This document shows positions 7,766 through 17,178 of a DNA stretch of 20,476 bases, one piece after another. The DNA is taken from positions 1 to 20,476 of the IMG/VR virus record IMGVR_UViG_3300028025_002216. The stretch is one strand, 5' to 3'. Under the pieces are notes generated by a model. The model did no database searches. It was not told where the DNA came from and worked only from the letters and a program-made list of their open reading frames with translations. Position 1 is the stretch's first letter; each line of letters opens with the position of its first letter. The stretch comes from a virus. A program made the position numbers and the translations under genes.

Positions 7766-10700
7766 ATGGCTAATCCGTATACTGACGTACGGGCTATCAC
7801 TGCCCGCCTTGGGCAGGTTAGACCCGCTGGACCGACCCCTGGTGGGTCTCTGAATCCTACTTCTCCTACTAGGTCCACAGAGTCTATTCAGCTTGGTCGT
7901 GCAGCCAATAAGTTTGCTATTCAGAATCCTCAGCTTCGTGCCGAGATTGAACGTATTGCTAGTGGTTCAGGTTCAGCAAAGCCAAGTGGCTTCCTTGGTA
8001 ATGTTCTTGGTAACCCTGTAACCAAGGTGGCTCTTAAGGGTCTTGAAGCTTTCGCTATTCCTGGTCGTGCTGTTGTTTCTGCTGCTCGTGAATTGACCGA
8101 CGCTTTTGATGGCAACGATAAAACAAAAGCTAGCTTTGGTGATTTTGGTAAGCAAGTTAAGGATTCACAGTTTGGTTTTGGTAAAGCATTCAAGATTAAT
8201 ACTGGCAATATTTGGTTAGATAGAGCTATCGGCTTTGTTGGTGACGTTGCTCTTGACCCTTTAACATACGCAACTTTCGGTGCGTCTGCTGGTCTTAAGG
8301 GTGTTACCGGCTCTGCCAAGCTCGGTAACTATGCTCAAAGAACAACTCTTGCTGCTAAGGTTTTGGAGAATACCGGCGACGCTGCGCTTGCTGCTGACGT
8401 CGCTCGTCGTGGTCGTGTTGCTTTGCGCAACAATCCCGAAGTTCTTGAGCGGGTTGGTGCTAACAAGTTTGGTGTTTACTTCTTTGGTAAGCGTGTTAGG
8501 GTAGGAAAAGACGGCATGGGTTGGCGTGTTCCTCTCAGTGGAACTATTGGTGAACTTAGTGAGTCTGCTCTTTCTCGTGCTCGTCTTGGCATAACAAATA
8601 CACGCTTGGGCAAGTACATGCAGAAGATGACTATGCCTAAAGATTTCTTGGCTATGCGTATTGGTGTTTCTCGTGGAACTTTAAACCCTGAAGACGCTGC
8701 TGATGCCTTGAAGTTGTTCCAGATTGTTCCCAAGCAACGTCTTGCTCGTGCTTCTGCACAGCAGACGCTTGAACAGCAGTTGATGGGTATTCTTAAATCT
8801 GAAGAAGCAAACCTTGATTCCTACCGCAAGACTGTATATAAGTTTATTGAGGACCCGACTAGACTTGCTACTGCTAGCGAGCCTGAGAAGCAGGCTTATG
8901 CTGTTTGGAAGGCTTTCCTTGACGAGCAGTTTGATAAGGTTTCTACTGCGTGGAAGAACGTTGACGAAGCAGCAGAGATTGGGAAAACGGAAAACTATTT
9001 CCCTAGAGTTCGCAGTGATGATGCGCAAAAGTGGCTAGATTCAGATGATGCAAACGCAGCCGATGTACGTGCTGTCTATATGGATGACCCTTTCGCTTTG
9101 CCTGGTGCTTTCACCCCTCGTTCTTTACGTCCGGGTAAAAAGTGGTTTGGTTATATTCTTCAAGAAGGAGATATGACTACGGAGCGTTTGAATCAACTTG
9201 CTCGTATTCACGGCAAGATTGATTTTGATTTCTTTGAAACAGACGTTGTTGATGTTATGCGCAAATACATCTCCGATACTGCTGACGAACTTGGTATTAT
9301 TCAGCGTAACGCCGATTTGAAGGAGACTGGTTTCTTTAGGCGCATCGAGGAGCAACGTATTCGTGAGCTTGAGATTGATGAAGATGACATTGCTTCTGCT
9401 CGTGCTTTCTTGGATGAACAAAACAATATGATGGTTGGTGTTGAGCAGGATTTCCGTCAGGCCGTTACTGACCTTGTTGATAATGTCCGTGCTGAACAGG
9501 TTCGTGTTACCCAGGGTCTTGCTACTGGTGAGCGTTTAGTTCAGGATATGAGCAAATATCTTTATGACATGATGGATGATGTTGCTCGTAAGTCTGAGTT
9601 TATTGCTGGTCTTCGCCAGCGTCTTGTTCAGTTGTGGGGCAAAGAGACAGATATTCCTTTGTATGCGCTCAGTGATGATTTCCCTGTTATGTTGCGTCCT
9701 GTTCTTGGACAGTTTGACCAAATGGTTAATGACTTGAATGATTTTAATGTAATCATTAGTGACTTACATGCACAGTCGATGAAGGCAGGATACGATGCTG
9801 GTGCGACTGAAGATGCTTTGCGTCAAATTGAGGAGGGTGCTAAGGCTGCTCATCAGGCAATGAAGGAAGCGCAAGAGTCCGTTAAGTCAGCAATGGAGTT
9901 GTCTAACGTTATTGAGGGTTCTTGGGATTCTATTGTTGCTGGTCGTTCACCTCGTGTTGGTGGTACGGCTGCTCAAAAGGTTATTAAAGACATTGTTGAC
10001 ATTCTTGCTTTACGCAGAACATCAACTGGCGCCAAGGCTCAGACAGCCAGGGCCAGGGCTGTTGGTGTTTCAGGTAAGCTTAAAGATTTCTTGCGTGATT
10101 CTTTAAACCCTGCTAAACCCAATGATGCTGTAGCAGATTTTTACAAGTCTTTTTGGGATGAGATTGCTGGTGCTGGGCAGGCAGGTATAAAGCCTACTGC
10201 TGTTTCGGATATGACTGAAGAGAAGTTTTTTAATATTATTTTAAGTGCTGCTTCTCCTGATACAAATATTGCCGACCTTCGTGCTGCTGCTGCTTATGCT
10301 ATTGGTCGTGACATTCGCCTCCATCAGGCAACAAAGGTTGAGGACCTTCCTAGATTTGTGCGTCGTTTCCATGAGGACCTTAAGAACATGCTTAAGGAAG
10401 CGGAGTTTGATGAGGCTGCACGTATTGCACGTGGGAAGTCAAGCAAGAATCTAGAAGTTCAGTTGGACAATCTTAGGACTCGTTGGGGTGCTGATTATGA
10501 GGCTGCTGTTACGATGAAGAACGACTTGGACGAGTTGGATGGCGTTGCTCGTTTTGTTGATGATGGTTTCTCTGCACAGTTTGGTGAGGGTTGGGCTGAT
10601 GTCGAGTTTACTGATGCTTTGATTCCTGCTTTAGAGCAGGGAATCTCTGACGGTGCTTCTAAGGCTTCACGTCTTCCTTGGCTGTATGAGTATATTGATA

Positions 10701-13700
10701 ATGCGGATACAATGCTGGGTAAGCAGACTGACGATGTTGTTACTTTGGGTGAAGTTATAGAGCATGTTAAGAAGCGTGCTGACCTCCTTCGTAAGTCCTA
10801 CTATGAGGATACTGTAGAGATTGAAGATGTAATTAGTGCCAACCTTTTGTCGGGTCAGGGTAGCCGTGGTGCTACACGGACTACTCGTGAAACTTTTGTT
10901 TCCAACTATGAGTCTAAGGTTCGTCAGGCACGTAAGGTAGCGGATACAGAGGCTCGTGTTCCTCAGTATAGTCGTGGCGCTACGGAAAAGCTTCGCACTG
11001 CTGATACTGCTCGTGCTAATTTGTCTGAGAGTCTTGTTCATTATCAGGCTGTTTCAGATGCTGTTCAAAAGTTTGAGGCTATCTCTGGTGTGTTGGCTCC
11101 TCATGGTCTTGTTCCTACCGAGGATATGTGGCGTGGGATTATGCGTACTGTTGCTGACCAGTATGGCTCTCAGTATTCAGACAAGGTTCGTCGTATTGTT
11201 GCTGGCGAGGAAAAGTTTACAGAGTTTTATGCTGACTTTACGAAGAAGCTTCAAGAGATGAAGCGTCTTCCAGCTGAGGAGCAGATTCCTGTTTCTAGGT
11301 TGTTCAGGGAACTTCTTGATGGTGTTATGTCCGGTGATGATGCTGAGATTATGCGTGAGCTACTTGGTCCTACGATGGGCCGTATGGTTGACAAGGCTGA
11401 CATGCGTCTTGACCTTAAGACTTTGGAGTCTGCTGTTAGAAATGCAGGCACAGAGGCTGACAAGCAGGCTGCTAAGTTGCGTCTTGATGAGTATGTTCGT
11501 AATTATGTGATTCCTTGGGCAAAGAGTGTTGACCCTACTATTCGTGCAGACAAGGGTCCTGCTACGAATCTTTTGAAGGAACTTACCAGGAACCAGGAAA
11601 TTTCTACTAGGGCTGTTAGTAAAGCCACGTTGCGTAATTTGCGTACTCCTTTAAGTCGTGATGCTTCGGAACTTGATATCTATCGTTGGTTCAACTCTAT
11701 GCTTAAGACTATTGATACTTCTACTGGTGAGACTGTCGCACCTGGCGCTATTGCGCAGATGCGTAACTCTTATCAGGGTAGCGAGATTTTCTTCCGTCGT
11801 ATGAAAGACGGATACATTGATGTTGAGTCTTTTTTTGCTACTCTTGATGGTTCTGCTGATACTCCTTCGGGTTATGCTGTTCAGATGATTGAGCTTGCCA
11901 ACAGGCTTGATGGTGTTACTGTTCTTTCTGAAGAGAATCCTTTTATTCGTGGTTCAATGCTTGATGCTGTTGGTACAAACTATCGTCAAGCATACAAGGG
12001 TGGAGCAAAAGTTGTTGAGCGTAGCGAAAAGCAGGCAGCAGAGGCTGCTGAACTTGCTACTGCCGCACGTGAGATTGCTGATGCATACTCTAATCCTAAT
12101 TTGACTGTTGACGAACTTAAGGAGCTTGGTTTCACCAAGCAGATGATTAAAGAGCGTGAGCAAGTTTTGGCTGTTGAGCGTTTTGATGCTTCTGTAGAGT
12201 ACGCTAATGCTATCAAGGACCAGGAGATGGTTTCTTTCTTGGACTCTGTTGCTGGTGTTAACTTTGCACAGTTTGATGAAGGTATTGTTGTTGGAACTAC
12301 ACGTGTTGAAAAGTTCGCTGATGATTTTATCCCTGAAACTTCAGGCAGTGTCGAAGCTGTAAGAGCTAATGTTCAGTCTCAACTTGATGAACTCGCCAAG
12401 CAGGAAGCCGCAAGTAGGGCCAAAGTTGTTGAACCATATACTGTTCAGCGTGACGGAAAAATTATGTACAAGAGTGCTGAGCACAGGCGTGCTGCACAAA
12501 TAAAGCTTGACCAGTGGGCAAGCGTAGAGCAGGGCAAGTTTAGAAGCGAGCGCATAAGGCTTCAAGGATTAATGGATTCTGCTGAGTCTCGTGTTGTTGC
12601 CTCTACTCGTGAATCTCTTGGTTTTGATGTCGTTCCTGTATTTGCTAAAATGCCTGATGGTTCTACTATTAAGTTTACACAAGCAGAATGGGACTCTCTT
12701 TATATTCCACCGTACAACCAGGCTGGCCTTGCAGAAACAGGACGCACCACACGTGCGTTAATCAAGGAACGCAATAATGTTCGTGGTCTTTTAAATAAAG
12801 CTGTTGACAATCAAGCAAGCACTTGGGACCCTGCAAAGAAGTCTTACATTCGCAGGCTAGAGAAGCGTCTTGCTGAACTTGATGGTAAGATTAAAGCTTC
12901 AGAGCTTGAGATTGAACGCAACATGAAAGTTGTTCGTAACTCTGCTCTTGAAAAAGTTCGTATTCTTGTTAAGCAGCTTCAAGAGTCAACACCGCAAGAT
13001 GGCGGTGTTCACTGGATGAACCAATGGCAGGACGTTGCAGACCAGCTTGGTGCACGCACACTGGGGGCTAATAACATTCTTATAGATGAAGACTGGACAA
13101 AGGCTCTTCCATACAGTGTTATTCCTGATGCTGGTGGTCAGGTTAAGCGTGCATATGCGAACACAACGTTGTCGTATTACTTTAATGTTTTAAAGCGTGG
13201 GGATGATTCTATCAATTCTGTTCCTCAGGCTTGGGGTATTGTCGAGAATGGTATGCAGAAGCGTCGCAACTCCCTACAGGCTATGTGGCGTAGTAATAAG
13301 TCTCATGCTGTTCTTGAGCAGCGTGAGGAACTTGTTCGTGCTGCTGCCTTGACTGCTTATGATGACTTTGAGAAGTATGCACGTATGTCTGCTAAGGCTT
13401 CTGCTGAGGCACGTAAGGCTGCCGACCGTACCCGTGTTGCTGTTGATGATGTTCAGGATTCTTTCCGTAAGGCTGTTATTGAGATGCGCAATACGGAGCT
13501 TCGTGCTGCTAAGGCAGCTGGTGCCGAGTTTGATACTAAGACTCCGTTTTGGTCTACGAACACAGAGATTAACTACACTCTTAACGGTAAGGTTTATAGT
13601 GTTCCTTCTGTTGCTGATATGTTGGCTGACCCTGCTAAGTATGCAAAGAGAGCAAGGCAACGTGGTGATATATTCTTTGACTTGAAGAAGCCAGGTAATG

Positions 13701-15664
13701 TCGTTATGTTTAATGAAGCTAACGAGGCGACTCGTGCGTCTATTGCTTTGTTTGGTATGCAGAATGTTTTGATGCGTGAATCTGCTGACATGTTTGAAGC
13801 TGGGGTTGTTAATCCTTCTTTTGCTAGAAGCAACGAAGTATACAACATTATGGCTCAGTGGTCTGACGAGGCTAGGACATTGGCTGACAATATCAACACT
13901 GTTCGTCAAGCTGTGGCTGTCGAGCGTCAATCAATGTCTGAGGACGTTGTAAAAGCTCTTAATGAACAAACCAAGGACCGCCTTGATATGTTTGAGTTTG
14001 CTGCCGAACTTCGTGCAGTTCTTGATGATTTCGACCCATCTATTGAGTTGAGTCAGGATGGCATGATGCGGATGGAGACTTTGATTTCTAATCTGCGTAA
14101 GCGTTCTGCTTTGATGGAGCGTGTTGTTCAGAACATGCCGACTAAGGCTGACACAGCAGCGTTGAATGCTTCTAAGAAGCCTGCTACTCGTGCTAAGTGG
14201 ATGCAGGTTCATCTTGATTGGATTAACGGCAATCGTTCTGCGTTGCGTGCGTTGGCACAGGCTGACCTTACAGACCCGGGCGAGGCTCGCATTTGGAATG
14301 CGTTCTTGAGTGCGTTTGCTGCTGAGGGTAGGTTTACTTTGCAGGAGAGCCGTGTTGCTGCTGCTCGTTCTGCTTTGGATACTGCGCAGGCTGGCACGTA
14401 TGTCGAGAAGGTGTTGGACCCTGCTTCTAAGAAGTTCCGTGATGCGGCGAATGCGATTCTTGAAACACAGGGACGCACTATTGCTGATGACTTCAACATG
14501 CCTAGCTATTCTGTTAGTGCACCTTTAAATGAAATCATGAATAACCTTGAACGTATTAATGATGGTGCTATTCTTCGTGAGCTTGGTGGCTTCATGAGTT
14601 CGTACACTGGTTTCTTTAAAGCTTATGCTACTCTTAGCCCTGGTTTCCATGTGCGTAACTCCATCAGCAACACCTTCCAGTTGTTTGCTGCTGGTGCTGA
14701 AGTAAAGAACATGAGGGCTGGTTTGAAGTTGTGGCGCTCTCTTGGCGAGCACGTCAGAGATGGAGGAACGCTGGAGACTTGGTTGTCTAGCGGTGCTGTA
14801 CCTGCTGGGATGGAGATGCAGGCACGTATTGCTGGCGAGGTTGCGCTTGCTTTGGGTGGCGGTAAGACTGATGATGCTTTTGCTGAGTTTGTTACTATGG
14901 GCAAGAATCTTTTGACAGATAATGCTGCTACTCGTGCTTCACGTAGCTTTGGTCAGCGTGTTGAGGGTTCTGCTCGTTTCATGTTGGCGTTTGACTCCGC
15001 TGTCAAGGGAGATACTTTCAATGAAGCATTTAACCGTACTAGCCGTTTCTTGGTTGACTACAACAACCCAACGTTGCTAGATGAATCGGTTCGCAATATC
15101 CTTCCGTTTTGGACTTGGATGAGCCGTAACCTGCCGGTGCAGATTACAACACAGTGGACTAATCCTAAGCCGTATGTTGTGTATCAGCGTTTCGTGAACA
15201 ACTTTAGCACCGAAGAGGACGAGCAGTTGCCTCCGTACCTGAGGGACAAGAATCCTATCCAGATTGGCAAGGGTACGTTCCTTGCTCCTGACCTTCCGTT
15301 CATGGCTGCACAAGAAACAATCAATCTTGCCAATAACCCACGCAAGGCTTTGTCAATGGTCAACCCTGGCTTGCGTGTTCCTTTGGAACTAGCTGCAGGT
15401 AAAACGTTCTTCACTGGTCGTGAGTTTGGCAGTGAGCCTGGCCAGCAAAGCGCAATGAGTTACTCGGCGCAGAACTTGTTGCCAATGCTTGGGCAGATTG
15501 ACCGCATCACAGACATGAGTGCTGGTTCGGACCAACTTGGTTTGGCAAGATACCTTGGTATTCCAGTCCGAGGTATGACTGATGAGAAGCGTAACAACGA
15601 ACTTCAGCGACGATTGATTGAACTTCAACAACTACAAAGAAGGACGAGGGGTCTTAATGGCTAA
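7766..15664 (+). CDS. Giant internal virion / ejection protein (2632 aa)
   Basis: A 2632-residue protein, the largest gene here, likely packaged in the head and ejected with the DNA. An N-terminal segment (about 70-200) has amphipathic and hydrophobic stretches including FVGDVALDPLTYATFGAS. An ENYFPRV motif lies at 409-415. Long, mostly helical, charged coiled-coil-like regions follow (about 430-2250). The C-terminal part has AYATLSPGFHVRNSISNTF from about 2286 and a VDYNNPT-to-ILPFWTWMSRN segment (2430-2454). PG-HxRN and DY-to-PFxxW segments of this kind occur in very large internal virion or polyvalent proteins of environmental phages. I see no convincing transglycosylase or protease site. 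Gene order resembles the T7 core proteins gp15 and gp16. It has no clear ribosome site, and its last eight bases overlap the endolysin gene. Confidence 0.7.
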   Translation: MANPYTDVRAITARLGQVRPAGPTPGGSLNPTSPTRSTESIQLGRAANKFAIQNPQLRAEIERIASGSGSAKPSGFLGNVLGNPVTKVALKGLEAFAIPGRAVVSAARELTDAFDGNDKTKASFGDFGKQVKDSQFGFGKAFKINTGNIWLDRAIGFVGDVALDPLTYATFGASAGLKGVTGSAKLGNYAQRTTLAAKVLENTGDAALAADVARRGRVALRNNPEVLERVGANKFGVYFFGKRVRVGKDGMGWRVPLSGTIGELSESALSRARLGITNTRLGKYMQKMTMPKDFLAMRIGVSRGTLNPEDAADALKLFQIVPKQRLARASAQQTLEQQLMGILKSEEANLDSYRKTVYKFIEDPTRLATASEPEKQAYAVWKAFLDEQFDKVSTAWKNVDEAAEIGKTENYFPRVRSDDAQKWLDSDDANAADVRAVYMDDPFALPGAFTPRSLRPGKKWFGYILQEGDMTTERLNQLARIHGKIDFDFFETDVVDVMRKYISDTADELGIIQRNADLKETGFFRRIEEQRIRELEIDEDDIASARAFLDEQNNMMVGVEQDFRQAVTDLVDNVRAEQVRVTQGLATGERLVQDMSKYLYDMMDDVARKSEFIAGLRQRLVQLWGKETDIPLYALSDDFPVMLRPVLGQFDQMVNDLNDFNVIISDLHAQSMKAGYDAGATEDALRQIEEGAKAAHQAMKEAQESVKSAMELSNVIEGSWDSIVAGRSPRVGGTAAQKVIKDIVDILALRRTSTGAKAQTARARAVGVSGKLKDFLRDSLNPAKPNDAVADFYKSFWDEIAGAGQAGIKPTAVSDMTEEKFFNIILSAASPDTNIADLRAAAAYAIGRDIRLHQATKVEDLPRFVRRFHEDLKNMLKEAEFDEAARIARGKSSKNLEVQLDNLRTRWGADYEAAVTMKNDLDELDGVARFVDDGFSAQFGEGWADVEFTDALIPALEQGISDGASKASRLPWLYEYIDNADTMLGKQTDDVVTLGEVIEHVKKRADLLRKSYYEDTVEIEDVISANLLSGQGSRGATRTTRETFVSNYESKVRQARKVADTEARVPQYSRGATEKLRTADTARANLSESLVHYQAVSDAVQKFEAISGVLAPHGLVPTEDMWRGIMRTVADQYGSQYSDKVRRIVAGEEKFTEFYADFTKKLQEMKRLPAEEQIPVSRLFRELLDGVMSGDDAEIMRELLGPTMGRMVDKADMRLDLKTLESAVRNAGTEADKQAAKLRLDEYVRNYVIPWAKSVDPTIRADKGPATNLLKELTRNQEISTRAVSKATLRNLRTPLSRDASELDIYRWFNSMLKTIDTSTGETVAPGAIAQMRNSYQGSEIFFRRMKDGYIDVESFFATLDGSADTPSGYAVQMIELANRLDGVTVLSEENPFIRGSMLDAVGTNYRQAYKGGAKVVERSEKQAAEAAELATAAREIADAYSNPNLTVDELKELGFTKQMIKEREQVLAVERFDASVEYANAIKDQEMVSFLDSVAGVNFAQFDEGIVVGTTRVEKFADDFIPETSGSVEAVRANVQSQLDELAKQEAASRAKVVEPYTVQRDGKIMYKSAEHRRAAQIKLDQWASVEQGKFRSERIRLQGLMDSAESRVVASTRESLGFDVVPVFAKMPDGSTIKFTQAEWDSLYIPPYNQAGLAETGRTTRALIKERNNVRGLLNKAVDNQASTWDPAKKSYIRRLEKRLAELDGKIKASELEIERNMKVVRNSALEKVRILVKQLQESTPQDGGVHWMNQWQDVADQLGARTLGANNILIDEDWTKALPYSVIPDAGGQVKRAYANTTLSYYFNVLKRGDDSINSVPQAWGIVENGMQKRRNSLQAMWRSNKSHAVLEQREELVRAAALTAYDDFEKYARMSAKASAEARKAADRTRVAVDDVQDSFRKAVIEMRNTELRAAKAAGAEFDTKTPFWSTNTEINYTLNGKVYSVPSVADMLADPAKYAKRARQRGDIFFDLKKPGNVVMFNEANEATRASIALFGMQNVLMRESADMFEAGVVNPSFARSNEVYNIMAQWSDEARTLADNINTVRQAVAVERQSMSEDVVKALNEQTKDRLDMFEFAAELRAVLDDFDPSIELSQDGMMRMETLISNLRKRSALMERVVQNMPTKADTAALNASKKPATRAKWMQVHLDWINGNRSALRALAQADLTDPGEARIWNAFLSAFAAEGRFTLQESRVAAARSALDTAQAGTYVEKVLDPASKKFRDAANAILETQGRTIADDFNMPSYSVSAPLNEIMNNLERINDGAILRELGGFMSSYTGFFKAYATLSPGFHVRNSISNTFQLFAAGAEVKNMRAGLKLWRSLGEHVRDGGTLETWLSSGAVPAGMEMQARIAGEVALALGGGKTDDAFAEFVTMGKNLLTDNAATRASRSFGQRVEGSARFMLAFDSAVKGDTFNEAFNRTSRFLVDYNNPTLLDESVRNILPFWTWMSRNLPVQITTQWTNPKPYVVYQRFVNNFSTEEDEQLPPYLRDKNPIQIGKGTFLAPDLPFMAAQETINLANNPRKALSMVNPGLRVPLELAAGKTFFTGREFGSEPGQQSAMSYSAQNLLPMLGQIDRITDMSAGSDQLGLARYLGIPVRGMTDEKRNNELQRRLIELQQLQRRTRGLNG

Positions 15665-16178
15665 GTTAACATATCCAACAAAACGACTGGTTGTGCCTGA
15701 GGCGCTGGGTCGCATCCCTAGCGGGAAGCTCCCCGCTGGTTTGATGGGCAAGTGCAAGGCTGGTGGATGGCTGTACCGTCCGGCTGCTAAGTCATTTAAC
15801 GAGATGTATAAGCACGCTTTGTCGTGTGGCATCAAGCTTAAGTCTATTGGTTCTTATCGTTCGTATGAGAAGCAGTATGATTTGTTTATTAGCAGATACA
15901 GCCTGAAGGACGAGGGTCGTGTTCCGCAGGTGACTCGTAAGTTTGATGGTCGTGTGTGGTACCTACGCAAGGGGATGTCGCCAGCTGCGACTCCTGGTGC
16001 TTCTAATCATGGCTATGGTTTAGCGATTGACCTTGATGTGACGAACCCTAAGGTGTACGCATGGCTGGACATGCACGCTCCGACGTACGGTTTTTATTTG
16101 CAGGGCAAACCTACGTTGCCGAATGGTAAGAAGAATCCTGAGTTTGAAGCGTGGCATTGGCAGAAGGTTGATGCGTGA
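15657..16178 (+). CDS. Endolysin: peptidase M15 (VanY-type D,D-carboxypeptidase/L,D-endopeptidase-like)
   Basis: A 173-residue zinc peptidase predicted to cut peptidoglycan stem peptides at lysis. The M15 signatures are clear: an SYRSYEKQ substrate-side motif (R68), SNHGYGLAIDLD with zinc ligands His118 and Asp125, and EAWHW with Glu164 as catalytic base and His167 as third zinc ligand. The N-terminal 60 residues (KLPAGLMGKCKAGGWLYRP) precede the fold and have no signal peptide, so export would need a holin, which is not evident nearby. The ATG at 15657 has the ribosome site AGGACGAGGGG and overlaps the giant gene by eight bases. A TTG start at 15618 is possible in frame but would extend far into the upstream gene. 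Confidence 0.85.
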   Translation: MAKLTYPTKRLVVPEALGRIPSGKLPAGLMGKCKAGGWLYRPAAKSFNEMYKHALSCGIKLKSIGSYRSYEKQYDLFISRYSLKDEGRVPQVTRKFDGRVWYLRKGMSPAATPGASNHGYGLAIDLDVTNPKVYAWLDMHAPTYGFYLQGKPTLPNGKKNPEFEAWHWQKVDA

Positions 16179-16186
16179 TTTGAGTC

Positions 16187-17149
16187 ATGGCTTTTGGACT
16201 TGATGATTTAGCGGATTGGGTTAGAAACCTTGTAGATAACGGAGCTAATGCTGTTAACGTTGTTAATGGTGACGCACCGTTAACAAACATTCAATCTGTT
16301 AATCAGAATGTTAAGCAGGGTATTATTGACCCGGGTAAAATGCTGTCCGAGTTTAGTGGTCTTGCACAAGGGTACCGTGGTGCTAAACCAAACTCAAGCA
16401 CAATGGACAAGGGGCTTGCTTTGTTGGCGTTGACTGGTTACCTGTCGGGTGGAGCTGCAAACAGTCTTGCCAAAGACCCCCGTGTGTATGCAAAGGGTCC
16501 TAGTATTCTTGGTAAAACTATTGATATAATAAATGATTTTCGTCCATCTAGAAATAACATATATGGCGTTCACATGTCACCAACACCAGGACTAAAGAAA
16601 ATTGATATTGCTGAAGGAATAAAAGCTGGAATTGCAAAACCAAACTGGTACGACAACCAAGAGGGTGCTAACTATTTCTTTAACATGGACAATACTACTG
16701 ACATAAAACTCAGACAAATGAAATCATATCTTGATGCTTTTGGTCGTGGTAAAAATAGTTCTATGTCTGCATATCTTGTTCGTGCTCCTAAAAAAGGCGC
16801 ATTTACAGATGCAAATGATATGTATGTAGGTGAAGAAAGTCTTCGACAAAAATTAGCCTATTTGTTTGACGAAGCTAAAGCTAGTGGGGGAATTGACCTT
16901 GATGGTCAAATGTATACAAAAAAACCATTGAAAGTTTTAAAAGAAATAAAATTAGGGCAAGATGGTGGTCGTCGATTTATCTCATCTAAAAAATTGGCTG
17001 ATGCTATGTTAAAATTTAATTCTAAAAATCCAAACTCAAATAAAATTAATAAATCTATAATTGAAGAATGGGGTAATAAAATGTTAAAACAAGAACAACA
17101 AGATATGGCCGACCATCTTGAAAACTTTTCGAAATACAAAGGTAAATGA
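16187..17149 (+). CDS. 320-residue protein with AT-rich, possibly acquired C-terminal domain (ADP-ribosyltransferase-like?)
   Basis: A protein of unknown function, last in the late block and ending just before the terminator. The N-terminal part (about 1-115; WVRNLVDNGANAVNVVNGD, then a Gly-rich hydrophobic segment LALLALTGYLSGGAANSL) uses the same codon style as the virion genes. From about residue 115 the DNA becomes markedly AT-rich, with AAA, ATA and TTA codons common. The C-terminal part has YGVHMSPTPGLKKI (His129), ANYFF (Tyr163), SAYLVRAPKKGAF and MYVGEESL (Glu216/217). This order of H, Y and E patches resembles ADP-ribosyltransferase folds, but similarity is weak and this is only a hypothesis. 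Alternatives are a virion effector or an accessory lysis-time protein. The ribosome site is weak. Confidence 0.55.
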   Translation: MAFGLDDLADWVRNLVDNGANAVNVVNGDAPLTNIQSVNQNVKQGIIDPGKMLSEFSGLAQGYRGAKPNSSTMDKGLALLALTGYLSGGAANSLAKDPRVYAKGPSILGKTIDIINDFRPSRNNIYGVHMSPTPGLKKIDIAEGIKAGIAKPNWYDNQEGANYFFNMDNTTDIKLRQMKSYLDAFGRGKNSSMSAYLVRAPKKGAFTDANDMYVGEESLRQKLAYLFDEAKASGGIDLDGQMYTKKPLKVLKEIKLGQDGGRRFISSKKLADAMLKFNSKNPNSNKINKSIIEEWGNKMLKQEQQDMADHLENFSKYKGK

Positions 17150-17151
17150 CG

Positions 17152-17177
17152 AAAGGCCACCCCGAAGGGTGGCTTTT
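17152..17177. terminator. Rho-independent terminator between convergent blocks, probably bidirectional
   Basis: GCCACCC (56-62 of the 17100s) pairs perfectly with GGGTGGC (67-73), loop CGAA. AAAG and TTTT extend the stem to 11 pairs including one G-U. On the + strand it is followed by TTTTCTT, a good terminator tail. On the - strand the loop reads TTCG, an exceptionally stable tetraloop, followed by a shorter T run. It lies three bases after the stop at 17149 and ends two bases before the last base of the - strand gene at 17179, so it serves both operons. Confidence 0.85.
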
Positions 17178-17178
17178 C

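Noticed and set aside
12988-13009. Perfect 8-pair inverted repeat AACACCGC/GCGGTGTT with a 6-base loop
   Set aside because: It lies in the middle of the giant gene with no T run after it, so it is not a terminator. It may be chance or mildly structural.
13274-13930. 218-residue open frame on the - strand inside the giant gene
   Set aside because: It is fully antisense to a clear coding frame. The sequence is rich in Ser, Arg, Thr and Asn with no domain, as expected from the T-ending codon bias of the + strand gene.
15618-15656. Upstream TTG start for the endolysin
   Set aside because: The ATG at 15657 has a strong ribosome site and gives the expected N-terminus. The extension only re-reads the end of the giant gene in another frame.
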